Assembly (NCBI GenBank): GCA_036265815.1
Contig: DATAOI010000078.1
Span: forward strand, 1-64,000
Direction of reading: 5' to 3'
Length of the DNA stretch: 64,000 bases
Origin: Gemmatimonadales bacterium
Lineage (GTDB): Bacteria > Gemmatimonadota > Gemmatimonadetes > Gemmatimonadales > GWC2-71-9
A model generated the notes under the pieces. The model worked only from the letters and a program-made list of their open reading frames with translations. It ran no database searches and was not told where the DNA came from. Positions 1 through 7,750 of the stretch are shown here, piece by piece (the first letter of the stretch is position 1; every line of letters starts with the position of its first letter). A program made the translations under genes and the position numbers.

Positions 1-1
1 A

Positions 2-1378
2 GCCGATGGAGCGAGTCCCGCCACCGACTTTGCCTGGTCTCCGGATGGCCGGCGCATTGCGTACCGGCATCGGGACACCCTGTACACCAGAGCATTGGAG
101 GGAGGGACATTACGACCGGTTGCAACCGGCTTTGAGATGCACTCTCCTGCATGGTCTCCCGACGGGGCATGGATCGCCTACGTGTCCGGGAACCCGGAAT
201 TTGTCTTCAGCACTTCCATCTTCGGCAATCTCGCCCCGAGCGCGATCTGGCTGGTGTCGGCCGCCGGCGGGCAGCCGATTCCGGTCACCGACAACAAGTC
301 ACTCAACGTGAGCGCCGTCTGGCTTCCAGGAGGGCGACAACTGCTGTTCGTCTCCGATCGGGATGGGGGACGGGACATCTACCGCGTGACGCTCCGCAGT
401 TCCGGCCAGCCTGCGGGGCCGCCGACGCGCCTCACGACCGGCCTAAACGTCCACACGATCAGCCTCTCGGCCGATGGGAAGCGGCTCGCCTACTCGGTCT
501 TCACCGAGACCGCCAATGTCTGGTCGCTGCCGGTCCCGCAGGGCGATGCGGTCTCCGTCTCACAGGCTGCTGCTGTCACCACGGGCAAGCAGATCATCGA
601 GGGTCTCGACGTCTCCCGTGACGGCCGGTGGCTGGCGTTCGACTCGGACCGGAGCGGGAACCAGGACATTTACAAGGTGCCGCTGGCGGGTGGGGAGCCC
701 GAGCAGCTGACCACGGACCCGCAGGACGACTTCTCACCCGCTTGGTCGCCGGACGGGAAGGAAATCGCCTTCCACTCCTTCCGGCATGGCACCCGCGACA
801 TCTTCATCATCTCTGCCGCTGGGGGTCCGGCCGAGCCGGTCGTCGCTACGCCCGCCCAGGAGCGGGGTGCGCATTGGTCACCGGACGGGCAGCAGTTGGT
901 GTTCGAATCGAACCAGGCCGGTAAATATGAATTCTACGTCGTCTCGCGGAAGGGTAGGACCTGGGGAGCGCCCCGGCGACTGACTCGCGACGTGGGTCTT
1001 CCCCGGGGGTCGGTTCGCTGGTCGCCGGATGGCCGGTTCATCGCCTACACTGGGGTACAGTCACTGGACATCATTTCCCCGGCCGGCGGTGAGCCGCGCA
1101 AGCTGGTGGACGTCCAGGATCTCCTTGAGCCAGTACCTGAGAACCTTGCCTGGTCGCCGGACAGCCGGCTCGTGTACTACGTGGCTCACGACGCAGGAGG
1201 CCAAGCGGGCCTGTGGGCCGTGGCCCTGACCGGCGGGGCGCCGCGCCTCCTAGTGCGGTTCAATGATCCGGCGACCGATTTCGGGAGAGGGAGATTCGCG
1301 GTGAGTGGCAACCGGTTCTATTTCCCGCTCGAGAAGCGCGAGAGCGACATCTGGACGGCAGAGGTGCTGACGCGATAG
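2..1378 (+). CDS. TolB/PD40 beta-propeller protein, C-terminal part (5' end outside window)
   Basis: The reading frame is open from the left edge to a TAG at 1376-1378, giving 458 residues. It contains at least six copies of the TolB-like blade signature (W/F)SPDG(R/K), for example AWSPDG, AFDSDRSGNQDIY and HWSPDG, which are typical of PD40/WD40-like beta-propellers. Such propellers often form the extracytoplasmic half of serine/threonine kinases, DPP-IV-like peptidases or TolB-like periplasmic proteins. No kinase or peptidase motif lies in the visible part, so the N-terminal domain and true function cannot be read here. The first ATG in this frame (about 137) is internal: the blade pattern already starts at the window edge (FAWSPDG), so the gene is truncated by the window and not by mutation. 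Confidence 0.85.
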   Translation, partial: ADGASPATDFAWSPDGRRIAYRHRDTLYTRALEGGTLRPVATGFEMHSPAWSPDGAWIAYVSGNPEFVFSTSIFGNLAPSAIWLVSAAGGQPIPVTDNKSLNVSAVWLPGGRQLLFVSDRDGGRDIYRVTLRSSGQPAGPPTRLTTGLNVHTISLSADGKRLAYSVFTETANVWSLPVPQGDAVSVSQAAAVTTGKQIIEGLDVSRDGRWLAFDSDRSGNQDIYKVPLAGGEPEQLTTDPQDDFSPAWSPDGKEIAFHSFRHGTRDIFIISAAGGPAEPVVATPAQERGAHWSPDGQQLVFESNQAGKYEFYVVSRKGRTWGAPRRLTRDVGLPRGSVRWSPDGRFIAYTGVQSLDIISPAGGEPRKLVDVQDLLEPVPENLAWSPDSRLVYYVAHDAGGQAGLWAVALTGGAPRLLVRFNDPATDFGRGRFAVSGNRFYFPLEKRESDIWTAEVLTR

Positions 1379-1840
1379 TGAGGGCATGCTCGAGATCGCC
1401 CCAAGGAGCTCTTCGCTACACGAGTCCTCGCGCTGCCTCCCCGCCTTCTCGCCTACGTGCTGGAGCGCGAGCTCGGCAGTGGCGACATGACCGCGGTCTA
1501 CCACCAGCGCCCGGGCCGCGCTGCTCGCACGAACCAGCGCGTCCAGCCAGCCACAAGCCGGGTGGGGATGACATTTCCCTCACGCCAGAATTTTTATTTT
1601 TGGAACGGGGGGTCCCCACCCGCATTTGCCAGCTGCACAAGCTCGCGCCCTCATGACCCGGCCTATTCCAGGGCCGGGGCCTCTTCGATTTCGGGGGGGG
1701 TATCGGGTTGTACCGTAATTGTCCTGTAACTGTGGACTAACCGGGACTACACCCGACTACTCCGCGCTACACTTTTCCCTCTACAGCGCGCCTCCAGTAT
1801 CCCCCCGTAACCCCCCACATGAGAAGGATATATTTAGCTC
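1379..1840. other. Non-coding gap with an AT-rich island and a long-loop inverted repeat
   Basis: No credible gene was seen in these 462 bases; the short ORFs have no family features. The inverted repeat GGGTGGGGA (1560-1568) / TCCCCACCC (1613-1621) encloses 44 bases, including an AT-rich stretch (AATTTTTATTTTTGG, about 1589-1603) that is unusual in this GC-rich sequence. It may be the end of the upstream transcript or a regulatory element; there is no clean stem plus U-tract. The last 20 bases hold the candidate -10 element of the permease gene. Confidence 0.4.
1829..1840 (+). promoter_or_regulatory. Candidate -10 box of a leaderless permease transcript
   Basis: TATATT (1829-1834) is followed by six bases and then the ATG at 1841, the spacing expected if transcription starts at the start codon. 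No -35 hexamer is recognisable. A purine run (GAGAAGGA, 1821-1828) lies upstream of the box, too far for a normal ribosome binding site. Four other genes in the window show the same arrangement. Confidence 0.4.
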
Positions 1841-3199
1841 ATGCCATCACAGCGCGACGCATGGGGAGAACGGCTGCCTCGGCACCTGGGGCTCTGGAGC
1901 GCAGTCTCGGTGCTGGTCGGGTCCACCATCGGCAGCGGAATCTTCCGGGTCCCCGCCGCTGTTGCCGACCGGCTCCATGAGCCGGGGCCGGTACTGCTCG
2001 CGTGGGTGGTCGGAGGGATCATCGCCCTCTTCGGGGCCTTGACCTACGCGGAGCTGGCGGCGGCCCTGCCCCGTTCGGGAGGCGTGTTTGCCTACCTCCT
2101 GGAAGGATTCGGCCCGCTCCCGGCCTTCCTGTTCGGCTGGTCGGAGCTGACGGTCATCCGAGCCTCGGCGCTGGGGGCGATCGCCACGATCCTGGCGGAG
2201 TATCTGGGATATTTCATTCACCTGACGCCGGAGCAGGTCCGCTACGTAGCCGCCGCGGCGATCGTGTTCGTGGCGACCCTCAACTACGTAGGAGTTACCA
2301 GCGCGGCGGTGGTGATGAACTTCACCACGGTCGCCAAGTACGGCGCCCTGGCGGCGCTGGCCCTCCTGGCGTTCACCGCCCGGACCGGCGGCGCGTCCCA
2401 CTTCACCCCGGCCTGGGGCTCCGGCGTCCAGCTCTCGCTGCTCACCACAGCTCTCATCTCGATCATGTGGACATACGACGGATGGGCGGATCTGTCCTTC
2501 ATGGGCGGGGAAGTAAAGGATCCCGGCCGGACCCTTCCGCGGGCGCTGATCATGGGAACCGTGGGGATCGTGATCGTCTACCTGCTGCTGAATGTCGGCT
2601 ACATCTATGCCGTGCCTCTGCCCGAGATGGCGGGCGCGCCGCTCATCGCCGCCACGGTGGCCGACCGGATTCCGCTGTTCGCGGGGATCGGGGGCGCGGT
2701 GACCTCCGGCATGGTGATGATCTCCTGTTTCGGCGCGCTCAACGGCTCGATGATGACCGGGCCGCGGATCTTCTTCGCCATGGCTGACCGGAATCTCTTC
2801 TTTCGGATCATCGCCCGGGTCTCGCCCCGATTCCAAAGCCCGTCGGTAGCCATCTGGCTGGCGGCCACGCTCGGGGTCGTGTACGTCCTGTTCAACAACT
2901 TCCAGCAGCTGGCCGACAAGTTCATCCTGGGGATCTGGCCGTTCTACGCGCTTGCCGTGGCGGCCGTGTTCGTCCTTCGGCGAACTCGTCCGGATCTCCC
3001 CAGGCCGTACCGGACCTGGGGCTACCCGGTGGTGCCGCTCCTCTTCCTGGTCGCGTCGGTGGGCATGGTGGTCAACGCGCTGTGGACCGACCCGGTGAAC
3101 ACTGGGATCACTTTCGGCATCATTGCGACGGGGATCCCGGTCTATTACGCCCGGAGGGCGTGGTTTCCTGCGGCGGTGGTGGAGGGTGAGGCAGGGTGA
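1841..3199 (+). CDS. APC-family amino acid permease
   Basis: This 452-residue integral membrane protein has about twelve hydrophobic segments. It has the hallmarks of the amino acid-polyamine-organocation (APC) superfamily: the N-terminal helix-1 motif GSTIGSGIFRVP (about residues 27-38), the TYAELAAALPRSGG segment after helix 2, and a WTYDGWADLSFMGGEVKDPGRTLPRAL stretch shortened here to its core WTYDGW, as in LAT/SteT-type exchangers. It probably imports or exchanges amino acids at the inner membrane; the substrate cannot be told. The ATG at 1841 gives the full helix 1. The last residues are encoded inside a 10-base tandem repeat that continues past the stop, so the C-terminus is probably variable between strains. 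The next gene (nadC) is convergent. Confidence 0.88.
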   Translation: MPSQRDAWGERLPRHLGLWSAVSVLVGSTIGSGIFRVPAAVADRLHEPGPVLLAWVVGGIIALFGALTYAELAAALPRSGGVFAYLLEGFGPLPAFLFGWSELTVIRASALGAIATILAEYLGYFIHLTPEQVRYVAAAAIVFVATLNYVGVTSAAVVMNFTTVAKYGALAALALLAFTARTGGASHFTPAWGSGVQLSLLTTALISIMWTYDGWADLSFMGGEVKDPGRTLPRALIMGTVGIVIVYLLLNVGYIYAVPLPEMAGAPLIAATVADRIPLFAGIGGAVTSGMVMISCFGALNGSMMTGPRIFFAMADRNLFFRIIARVSPRFQSPSVAIWLAATLGVVYVLFNNFQQLADKFILGIWPFYALAVAAVFVLRRTRPDLPRPYRTWGYPVVPLLFLVASVGMVVNALWTDPVNTGITFGIIATGIPVYYARRAWFPAAVVEGEAG

Positions 3200-3298
3200 G
3201 GCAGGGTGGGGCAGGGTGGGGCAGGGTCGTGAGCAGCTGAGCGGATCGGCTCGCCCCTTCCCTCACCTTGCCCCACCTTGCCCCACCTTGCCCCACCC
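3185..3298. repeat. Inverted arrays of a 10-base G-rich tandem repeat between convergent genes
   Basis: The left arm (3185-3227) has four tandem units, GGTGAGGCAG twice then GGTGGGGCAG twice. The right arm (3261-3298) has the reverse complement of GGTGGGGCAA three times plus a partial unit. The arms can pair, with G-U wobbles, over about 35 bases around a 33-base centre. The stop codons of both flanking genes (permease TGA 3197-3199; nadC stop 3263-3265) lie inside the repeats. The element may act as a two-way terminator. The G-rich strand also fits a G-quadruplex pattern. It lacks a U-tract. Confidence 0.7.
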
Positions 3299-4132
3299 TA
3301 CTTCCATCCCCAGATCCGCCGCCCGCACGCTGTGGGTCAGCGCTCCAATCGAGATGAAGTCCGCGCCCGACTCCGCGTACCGGCGCACGTTCTCCAAGGT
3401 GATCCCCCCGGTGGCCTCGATCTCGATCCCCGGCCTCAGCGATCGTGCCAGCGCCGCCCATTCCCGGACCGTATCCGCCGGCTGGTTGTCGACCAGTAGC
3501 CGGGTCGCGCCGGCCGCGCACGCTTCCCGCACCTGCTCGATTGATTCGACCTCCACGTAGAGCGCGGAAATGCCTGTCTCGCGGGCGCGCTCGAGCGCCT
3601 TTGACAGGCTCCCCTCCTCCTCGCCCCTCGTCAATGCTTTCCAGTGGTTGTCCTTGACCATGACCTCGTGGCTCAGATCGCCGCGGTGGCGATGGCCGCC
3701 ACCGGCGAGCACCCCGGCGATATCCAGCGCGCGGAGCCCGGGCGCGGTCTTTCTGGTGTGGAGGATCTGGGCCGAGGTGCCGGCGACCGCGTCGACGTAG
3801 GCTCGTGTGAGCGTGGCAATGCCGCAGGCGCGCTGAAGCAGGTTGAGCAGCGGCCGCTCCGCCCGGAGAATCTGGCCGAGGCTGCCCTGGAGGGTCCCGA
3901 CCGTCGTTCCCGGCGGAATCTGGCGCCCATCGGGCGCTCGCCACACGATCCGGCACTCGCATGCCTGGCCCACGGCGTCGGCGTACGCCGCCCCGGCGAG
4001 GACGCCACCGCTACGGTACTCGATGGCGCCTTGGGCGGCGAGTCCGGTGGGAACGGTGAGGGCGGTGGTGATGTCCGACTCGCCATCCTCGGCGAGCGCG
4101 ACGGCGGCGATGCGCTCCGCCTCGGAGCTCAC
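3263..4132 (-). CDS. nadC: Quinolinate phosphoribosyltransferase (nicotinate-nucleotide pyrophosphorylase, carboxylating)
   Basis: NadC converts quinolinate and PRPP to nicotinate mononucleotide, the last step of the de novo pathway encoded by the preceding nadB and nadA. The 289-residue protein is of normal size. It carries the family signatures HTRKTAPGLR (substrate-binding Arg/Lys), VKDNHW, the EVES segment and the closing GGITLENVRRYAESGADFIS shortened to its core GGITLENV. The start is a GTG whose last two bases overlap the nadA stop (GTGA at 4132-4129), so translation is probably coupled. The last dozen residues (GWGKVGQGGAR) come from the G-rich repeat and are not expected in the family. 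Confidence 0.95.
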   Translation of the reverse strand: MSSEAERIAAVALAEDGESDITTALTVPTGLAAQGAIEYRSGGVLAGAAYADAVGQACECRIVWRAPDGRQIPPGTTVGTLQGSLGQILRAERPLLNLLQRACGIATLTRAYVDAVAGTSAQILHTRKTAPGLRALDIAGVLAGGGHRHRGDLSHEVMVKDNHWKALTRGEEEGSLSKALERARETGISALYVEVESIEQVREACAAGATRLLVDNQPADTVREWAALARSLRPGIEIEATGGITLENVRRYAESGADFISIGALTHSVRAADLGMEVGWGKVGQGGAR

Positions 4133-5121
4133 CTGCCCAGCGCAACCATCCGGTCGATGGCTCCGCGAGCGCGGTCCGCGATGTCGGGAGGGACGGTAAT
4201 GTGATAGCGGTCGAGCACGAGCGAGTCCCGCACTCCGGGGAGGGTGATCGTCTTCATGAAGGCGCACTGCGCCTCGGGATCGGCCGGGATGAACTCCTTT
4301 TCCGGCGCCATCTGCTCCATCCGGTGGATAATCCCGGTCTCGGTGGCCACGATGAAGCGCGGCACCGGACGCTCCGTCACCGCGCGGATCATCCCCTCGG
4401 TGGACGCGATGTGCAGCCCTTCGGCCTTCACATCCCCATGCCCCATCTCGTAGATCAACTGCCCGGCGCAGCCGCACTCCGGGTGTACCAGCACCTCGGC
4501 GTCTGGGTAGCGGCTCCTCGCGGCATTCAGCGTCTCCGCCCGGATCCCCTTGTGCACGTGACACTCGCCCATCCAGACCTCGACCCGGCGGTGGGGACGC
4601 ATCCGGCGGACGTGCGCACCGAGGAAGAAATCGGGTAGAAAGAGAATCCCTTTATCCTCCGGGATCGCGTCGATCACGTCGAGCACGTTGCCGCTGGTGC
4701 AGCAGTAGTCCAGCTCGGCCTTCACTTCCGCCGTGGTGTTGACGTATCCCACGGCGATGTACCCCGGAAACTGCGCCTTCCACCGACGCACGTCCTCTGC
4801 CGTCACCGTAGCGGCCAGCGAGCACCCGGCGCGGAGGTCGGGCAGCAGGACGCGTTTCTGGGGAGAGAGGATCGCCGCCGTCTCCGCCATGAAATGGACG
4901 CCCGCGAAGATGATCACCTCCGCCTCGGTCCGAGCCGCCTGGCGGGAGAGGCCGAGCGAGTCGCCCACGAAATCGGCGACATCCTGGACTTCCGGGCGCT
5001 GGTAATTGTGGGCCAGCACCACGGCGTTCCTCCGCCGGGCCAGCTCGCGAATCTCGGCCTGCAGGGTCGCGATCTCCGCCGGGCTCTGCTCCAGCTGCTC
5101 GATGACGGGAAGCGCGGTCAC
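4129..5121 (-). CDS. nadA: Quinolinate synthase A (4Fe-4S)
   Basis: NadA condenses iminoaspartate (from NadB) with dihydroxyacetone phosphate to quinolinate in the cytoplasm. The 330-residue protein shows LAHNYQRPEVQDVADFVGDS (typical NadA start of domain 1) and three cysteines in the expected places for the [4Fe-4S] cluster: RAGCSLA, HPECGC and AQCAF. The start chosen is the GTG at 5121, which overlaps the nadB TGA (GTGA). An open frame continues upstream inside nadB but has no NadA-like sequence. It is the middle gene of the tightly overlapping nadB-nadA-nadC set. Confidence 0.95.
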   Translation of the reverse strand: MTALPVIEQLEQSPAEIATLQAEIRELARRRNAVVLAHNYQRPEVQDVADFVGDSLGLSRQAARTEAEVIIFAGVHFMAETAAILSPQKRVLLPDLRAGCSLAATVTAEDVRRWKAQFPGYIAVGYVNTTAEVKAELDYCCTSGNVLDVIDAIPEDKGILFLPDFFLGAHVRRMRPHRRVEVWMGECHVHKGIRAETLNAARSRYPDAEVLVHPECGCAGQLIYEMGHGDVKAEGLHIASTEGMIRAVTERPVPRFIVATETGIIHRMEQMAPEKEFIPADPEAQCAFMKTITLPGVRDSLVLDRYHITVPPDIADRARGAIDRMVALGR

Positions 5122-6617
5122 ACGGCCTCCCGCTTGAGCGTGGCCGGCGGATAGTCCAGGCGGCGATGCCCCCCCCGGCTTTCCCGCCGGCGCCGAGCGG
5201 CCTGGGTGATGAGTCGCGCGACGAGCAGCTGGTTCCGGGTCCGCCAGGCGCCGGGCGGCGTCTGCCCCAGCAAGCGCTCCAACTCCTGCTCGGCGTGGAG
5301 CAGCGACGCCTCGGAGCGTTGTACGCCCACATCGGCGGTCATGAGCACGCGCATCCGAGCGCGGATCTCCTCGCACCTGGCGTCCGCACCGGTGTCCGGC
5401 TCACCGCCCACCTCGAGCGGAAGCGGAGTCGGCAGTTCGGACTGGAGCGCCGCAGAGAGCGCCCGTCCGGCCCGGTCGGCGAAGACGAGCCCCTCCAGCA
5501 GTGAGTTCGAGGCCAGGCGGTTGGCTCCATGCACGCCGGTCGACGCGACCTCTCCCGCGGCCCAGAGCCCTTCCAGTCCGGAGCGGCCCTCCAGGTCCGT
5601 CTGGATGCCGCCCATCGCGTAATGCAGCGCGGGCGCCACGGGCAGCAGGTCCTGGCCAGGGTTGAGCTCGAAGCGCGCCAACATCGCGGTGATGCCGGGG
5701 AATCGGGTCGGGAAGTCGTTCACGCTCCGGGCGTCAAGCCAGGCGCCACCCGCGGCGTCGGCGGCTGCCACGGCGCGCGCGAGCACATCCCGGGGTGCCA
5801 GCTCTCCCCGTGGGTCGGCTTCCAGCGCGAATCGCCGGCCGCCCTGACCCAGAAGCACCGCTCCAGCGCCGCGCACGGCCTCCGAGATCAGCGGGGCCGG
5901 GTTGACGCCAGGCAGCTTGAGGGCGGTGGGGTGAAACTGGAGAAACTCGAGGTCGCGGAGCGGTGCGCCAGCCTGATACGCCAGGGCCCAGCCGTCGGCT
6001 GTGGCCACCCTGGGATTGGTGGTCACCGCGTACAGCTGTCCGACTCCGCCGGTGGCGAGCACTACCGCCGGGGCCGGAATGGGGTAGCTGGCGCCCCCCT
6101 GGGGGAGGGCCATCACGCCGGTTACCCGACCCGAGTGGGTCAGCAGGGCGGTCACCTCGGTATGCTCCAACAGCTCGATCAGAGGGTGATGCCGGACCAC
6201 TTGGGCCAGGCAGCCGATCAGGGCCGCGCCCGTGCGGTCGCCACCGGCATGAATGATCCGGGGGCGGGTGTGCGCCGCCTCCAGCCCGAAACGGAGCCGG
6301 CCATCGGCACCGCGATCGAACCTGGCGCCCAGTGCCAGAAGCTCGTAAATCCTGTCTGGGCCTTCACTTGTGAGAATTCTGACAGCTTCGGGGTCGGCCA
6401 GGCCATCGCTGGCGGCCAAGGTGTCGGCAGCGTGCTGGCTGGGGCTGTCTCCCGGACCGAGCGCGACGGCGATGCCGCCCTGAGCCCAGGCACTGGCGCT
6501 GTCGGCCAGCGTCTCCTTGGTGACGACCACGGCGGGCCGCCCCTCCGATGCAAGCCGCCACGCGGTCCAGAGGCCAGCGATGCCGGTTCCCACGATCACG
6601 GGGCGGGGGGGAGTCAT
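5118..6617 (-). CDS. nadB: L-aspartate oxidase
   Basis: NadB is a FAD enzyme oxidising L-aspartate to iminoaspartate, the first step of de novo NAD synthesis. The 499-residue protein begins with the FAD dinucleotide fold PVIVGTGIAGLWTAWRLA. It also has the succinate-dehydrogenase/fumarate-reductase-family features expected: ASAWAQGGIA, RIIHAGGDRTG, the LQFHPTAL motif, HYAMGGIQTD, and GLWAAGEVASTGVHGANRLA shortened here to its core GEVASTGVHGANRLASNS. A TTG seven codons upstream is possible, but the ATG at 6617 places the flavin fold at the normal distance. No ribosome binding site is seen; a TATATT box sits seven bases before the ATG. It follows lptG by 47 bases and may also be read from the lptFG transcript. 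Confidence 0.96.
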   Translation of the reverse strand: MTPPRPVIVGTGIAGLWTAWRLASEGRPAVVVTKETLADSASAWAQGGIAVALGPGDSPSQHAADTLAASDGLADPEAVRILTSEGPDRIYELLALGARFDRGADGRLRFGLEAAHTRPRIIHAGGDRTGAALIGCLAQVVRHHPLIELLEHTEVTALLTHSGRVTGVMALPQGGASYPIPAPAVVLATGGVGQLYAVTTNPRVATADGWALAYQAGAPLRDLEFLQFHPTALKLPGVNPAPLISEAVRGAGAVLLGQGGRRFALEADPRGELAPRDVLARAVAAADAAGGAWLDARSVNDFPTRFPGITAMLARFELNPGQDLLPVAPALHYAMGGIQTDLEGRSGLEGLWAAGEVASTGVHGANRLASNSLLEGLVFADRAGRALSAALQSELPTPLPLEVGGEPDTGADARCEEIRARMRVLMTADVGVQRSEASLLHAEQELERLLGQTPPGAWRTRNQLLVARLITQAARRRRESRGGHRRLDYPPATLKREAV

Positions 6618-6630
6618 GGCCCTAAATATA
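6618..6630 (-). promoter_or_regulatory. Candidate -10 box of a leaderless nadB transcript
   Basis: On the minus strand TATATT (6630-6625) is followed by seven bases and the nadB ATG. The string TATATTTAG is shared with the permease start region at 1829. There is no Shine-Dalgarno sequence. It lies in the 47-base gap after lptG, so nadBAC could have its own promoter. Confidence 0.35.
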
Positions 6631-6664
6631 GCGGGCAACGAGGGCCGCGATGCCGCTGAAAGGA

Positions 6665-7750
6665 CTAGGTCTGCACCCGGGAGAGGAGGATCAGGGCGGT
6701 GAGCAGGAAGACGGCATTGGGCAACCAGGCGGCCACCGTCGGGTCGATGACGCCGCTGGCGCCGACTGCCTTCATGATCTGGGTGAGCAGGAGAAAGACC
6801 ACCGTGGTGCCGAGACTGATCGCCACCCCGACCGCCGCGCCTGCCCTCGGCGAGGTGACTGCCAGCGGGGCCCCGAACAGGGCGATGATGAAGCAGGTGG
6901 CGGGTAGGGCGACCTTGAGCGCCTGCTCCACGATCAGCTTGTTGGCATCGTTGCCCGAGCGCTTGAGCGCGTCGATGTAGCGTCCCAGCTCCGCATAGCG
7001 CATCTCGTCCGGCGCCTTGGGCTCGGCCAGCAGGTCGGCCGGCGACTGGGTGAGCGCCCGAAGCCTCATCGAGCGGAAGGAGAACATCGCCTGCCGGCTG
7101 GGTCCGGCGATCACCCGGCTCGCGCCACTCTTGATGCGCCAGGTCCGGTGGGCGCGGTCGTAGCTGGCGCTGTCGGCCGTGATGATCAGTCCCGGGTAGT
7201 TCGCGCCGCTGCCCTGGCGCTCGAAGAGCACCTGCTTGAGCTGCCGGCTGTTGAGGTCCAGGGAACGGACGGTGTAGACCCAGCCCGCGTCACCCCGGTA
7301 GACGAAGTTGTAGCGCGAGCTGGTGCTCCGGGCCGGCTTGGACTTCTGAATCACCGCCTGGCGCGCGGTGGCGCCGGGAGAGACCTCCCCCACCACGAAC
7401 GCGAGCCCGGTGGCCAATGCCGAGGCGATGAAGATCGGCAGCATCAGACGGTGAAAGCTCTTCCCGCCCGCCTTCGCGGCCGTGAGCTCCGAGTGCCGTC
7501 CCATCGCCCCGACCGTGAAAACCGTGGCGAAGAGCACCGCCGCCGGCATGACGATGAAGGCGTTCTCGGGGATCGAGTAGATGTAGCTGATCACGATCTC
7601 CCGCATGGTGAGCCCGCGGTCCAACAGCTTGTTGAGGGTGTCGGTCAGGTTGATCACGATCGACACCAGCGGGAAGCCCAGGGCGGTGAGCACGAAGATG
7701 CGGACCCAGCTTGCCAGCACGTAGCGATCCAGGGTGCCCAATCCGGTCAC
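6665..7750 (-). CDS. lptG: LPS export permease, LptG-type (YjgP/YjgQ family)
   Basis: This 361-residue inner-membrane protein has the YjgP/YjgQ layout. Hydrophobic segments lie near the N-terminus (LDRYVLASWVRIFVLTALGF; helices follow to about residue 130), then comes a periplasmic beta-jellyroll region (about 135-260), then three C-terminal helices. With LptF and the LptB ATPase (not in this window) it extracts lipopolysaccharide from the inner membrane. Its GTG start overlaps the stop of the upstream paralogue (GTGA at 7750-7747), as expected for an lptF-lptG pair. It is called LptG because it is the second gene and has the shorter domain; the two paralogues cannot be separated further by eye. 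The presence of the pair marks a diderm cell. Confidence 0.85.
   Translation of the reverse strand: MTGLGTLDRYVLASWVRIFVLTALGFPLVSIVINLTDTLNKLLDRGLTMREIVISYIYSIPENAFIVMPAAVLFATVFTVGAMGRHSELTAAKAGGKSFHRLMLPIFIASALATGLAFVVGEVSPGATARQAVIQKSKPARSTSSRYNFVYRGDAGWVYTVRSLDLNSRQLKQVLFERQGSGANYPGLIITADSASYDRAHRTWRIKSGASRVIAGPSRQAMFSFRSMRLRALTQSPADLLAEPKAPDEMRYAELGRYIDALKRSGNDANKLIVEQALKVALPATCFIIALFGAPLAVTSPRAGAAVGVAISLGTTVVFLLLTQIMKAVGASGVIDPTVAAWLPNAVFLLTALILLSRVQT

Noticed and set aside
1847-2836. 329-codon minus-strand frame opposite the permease
   Set aside because: Arg/His/Gly-rich shadow sequence without domains; the plus strand encodes an obvious APC permease.
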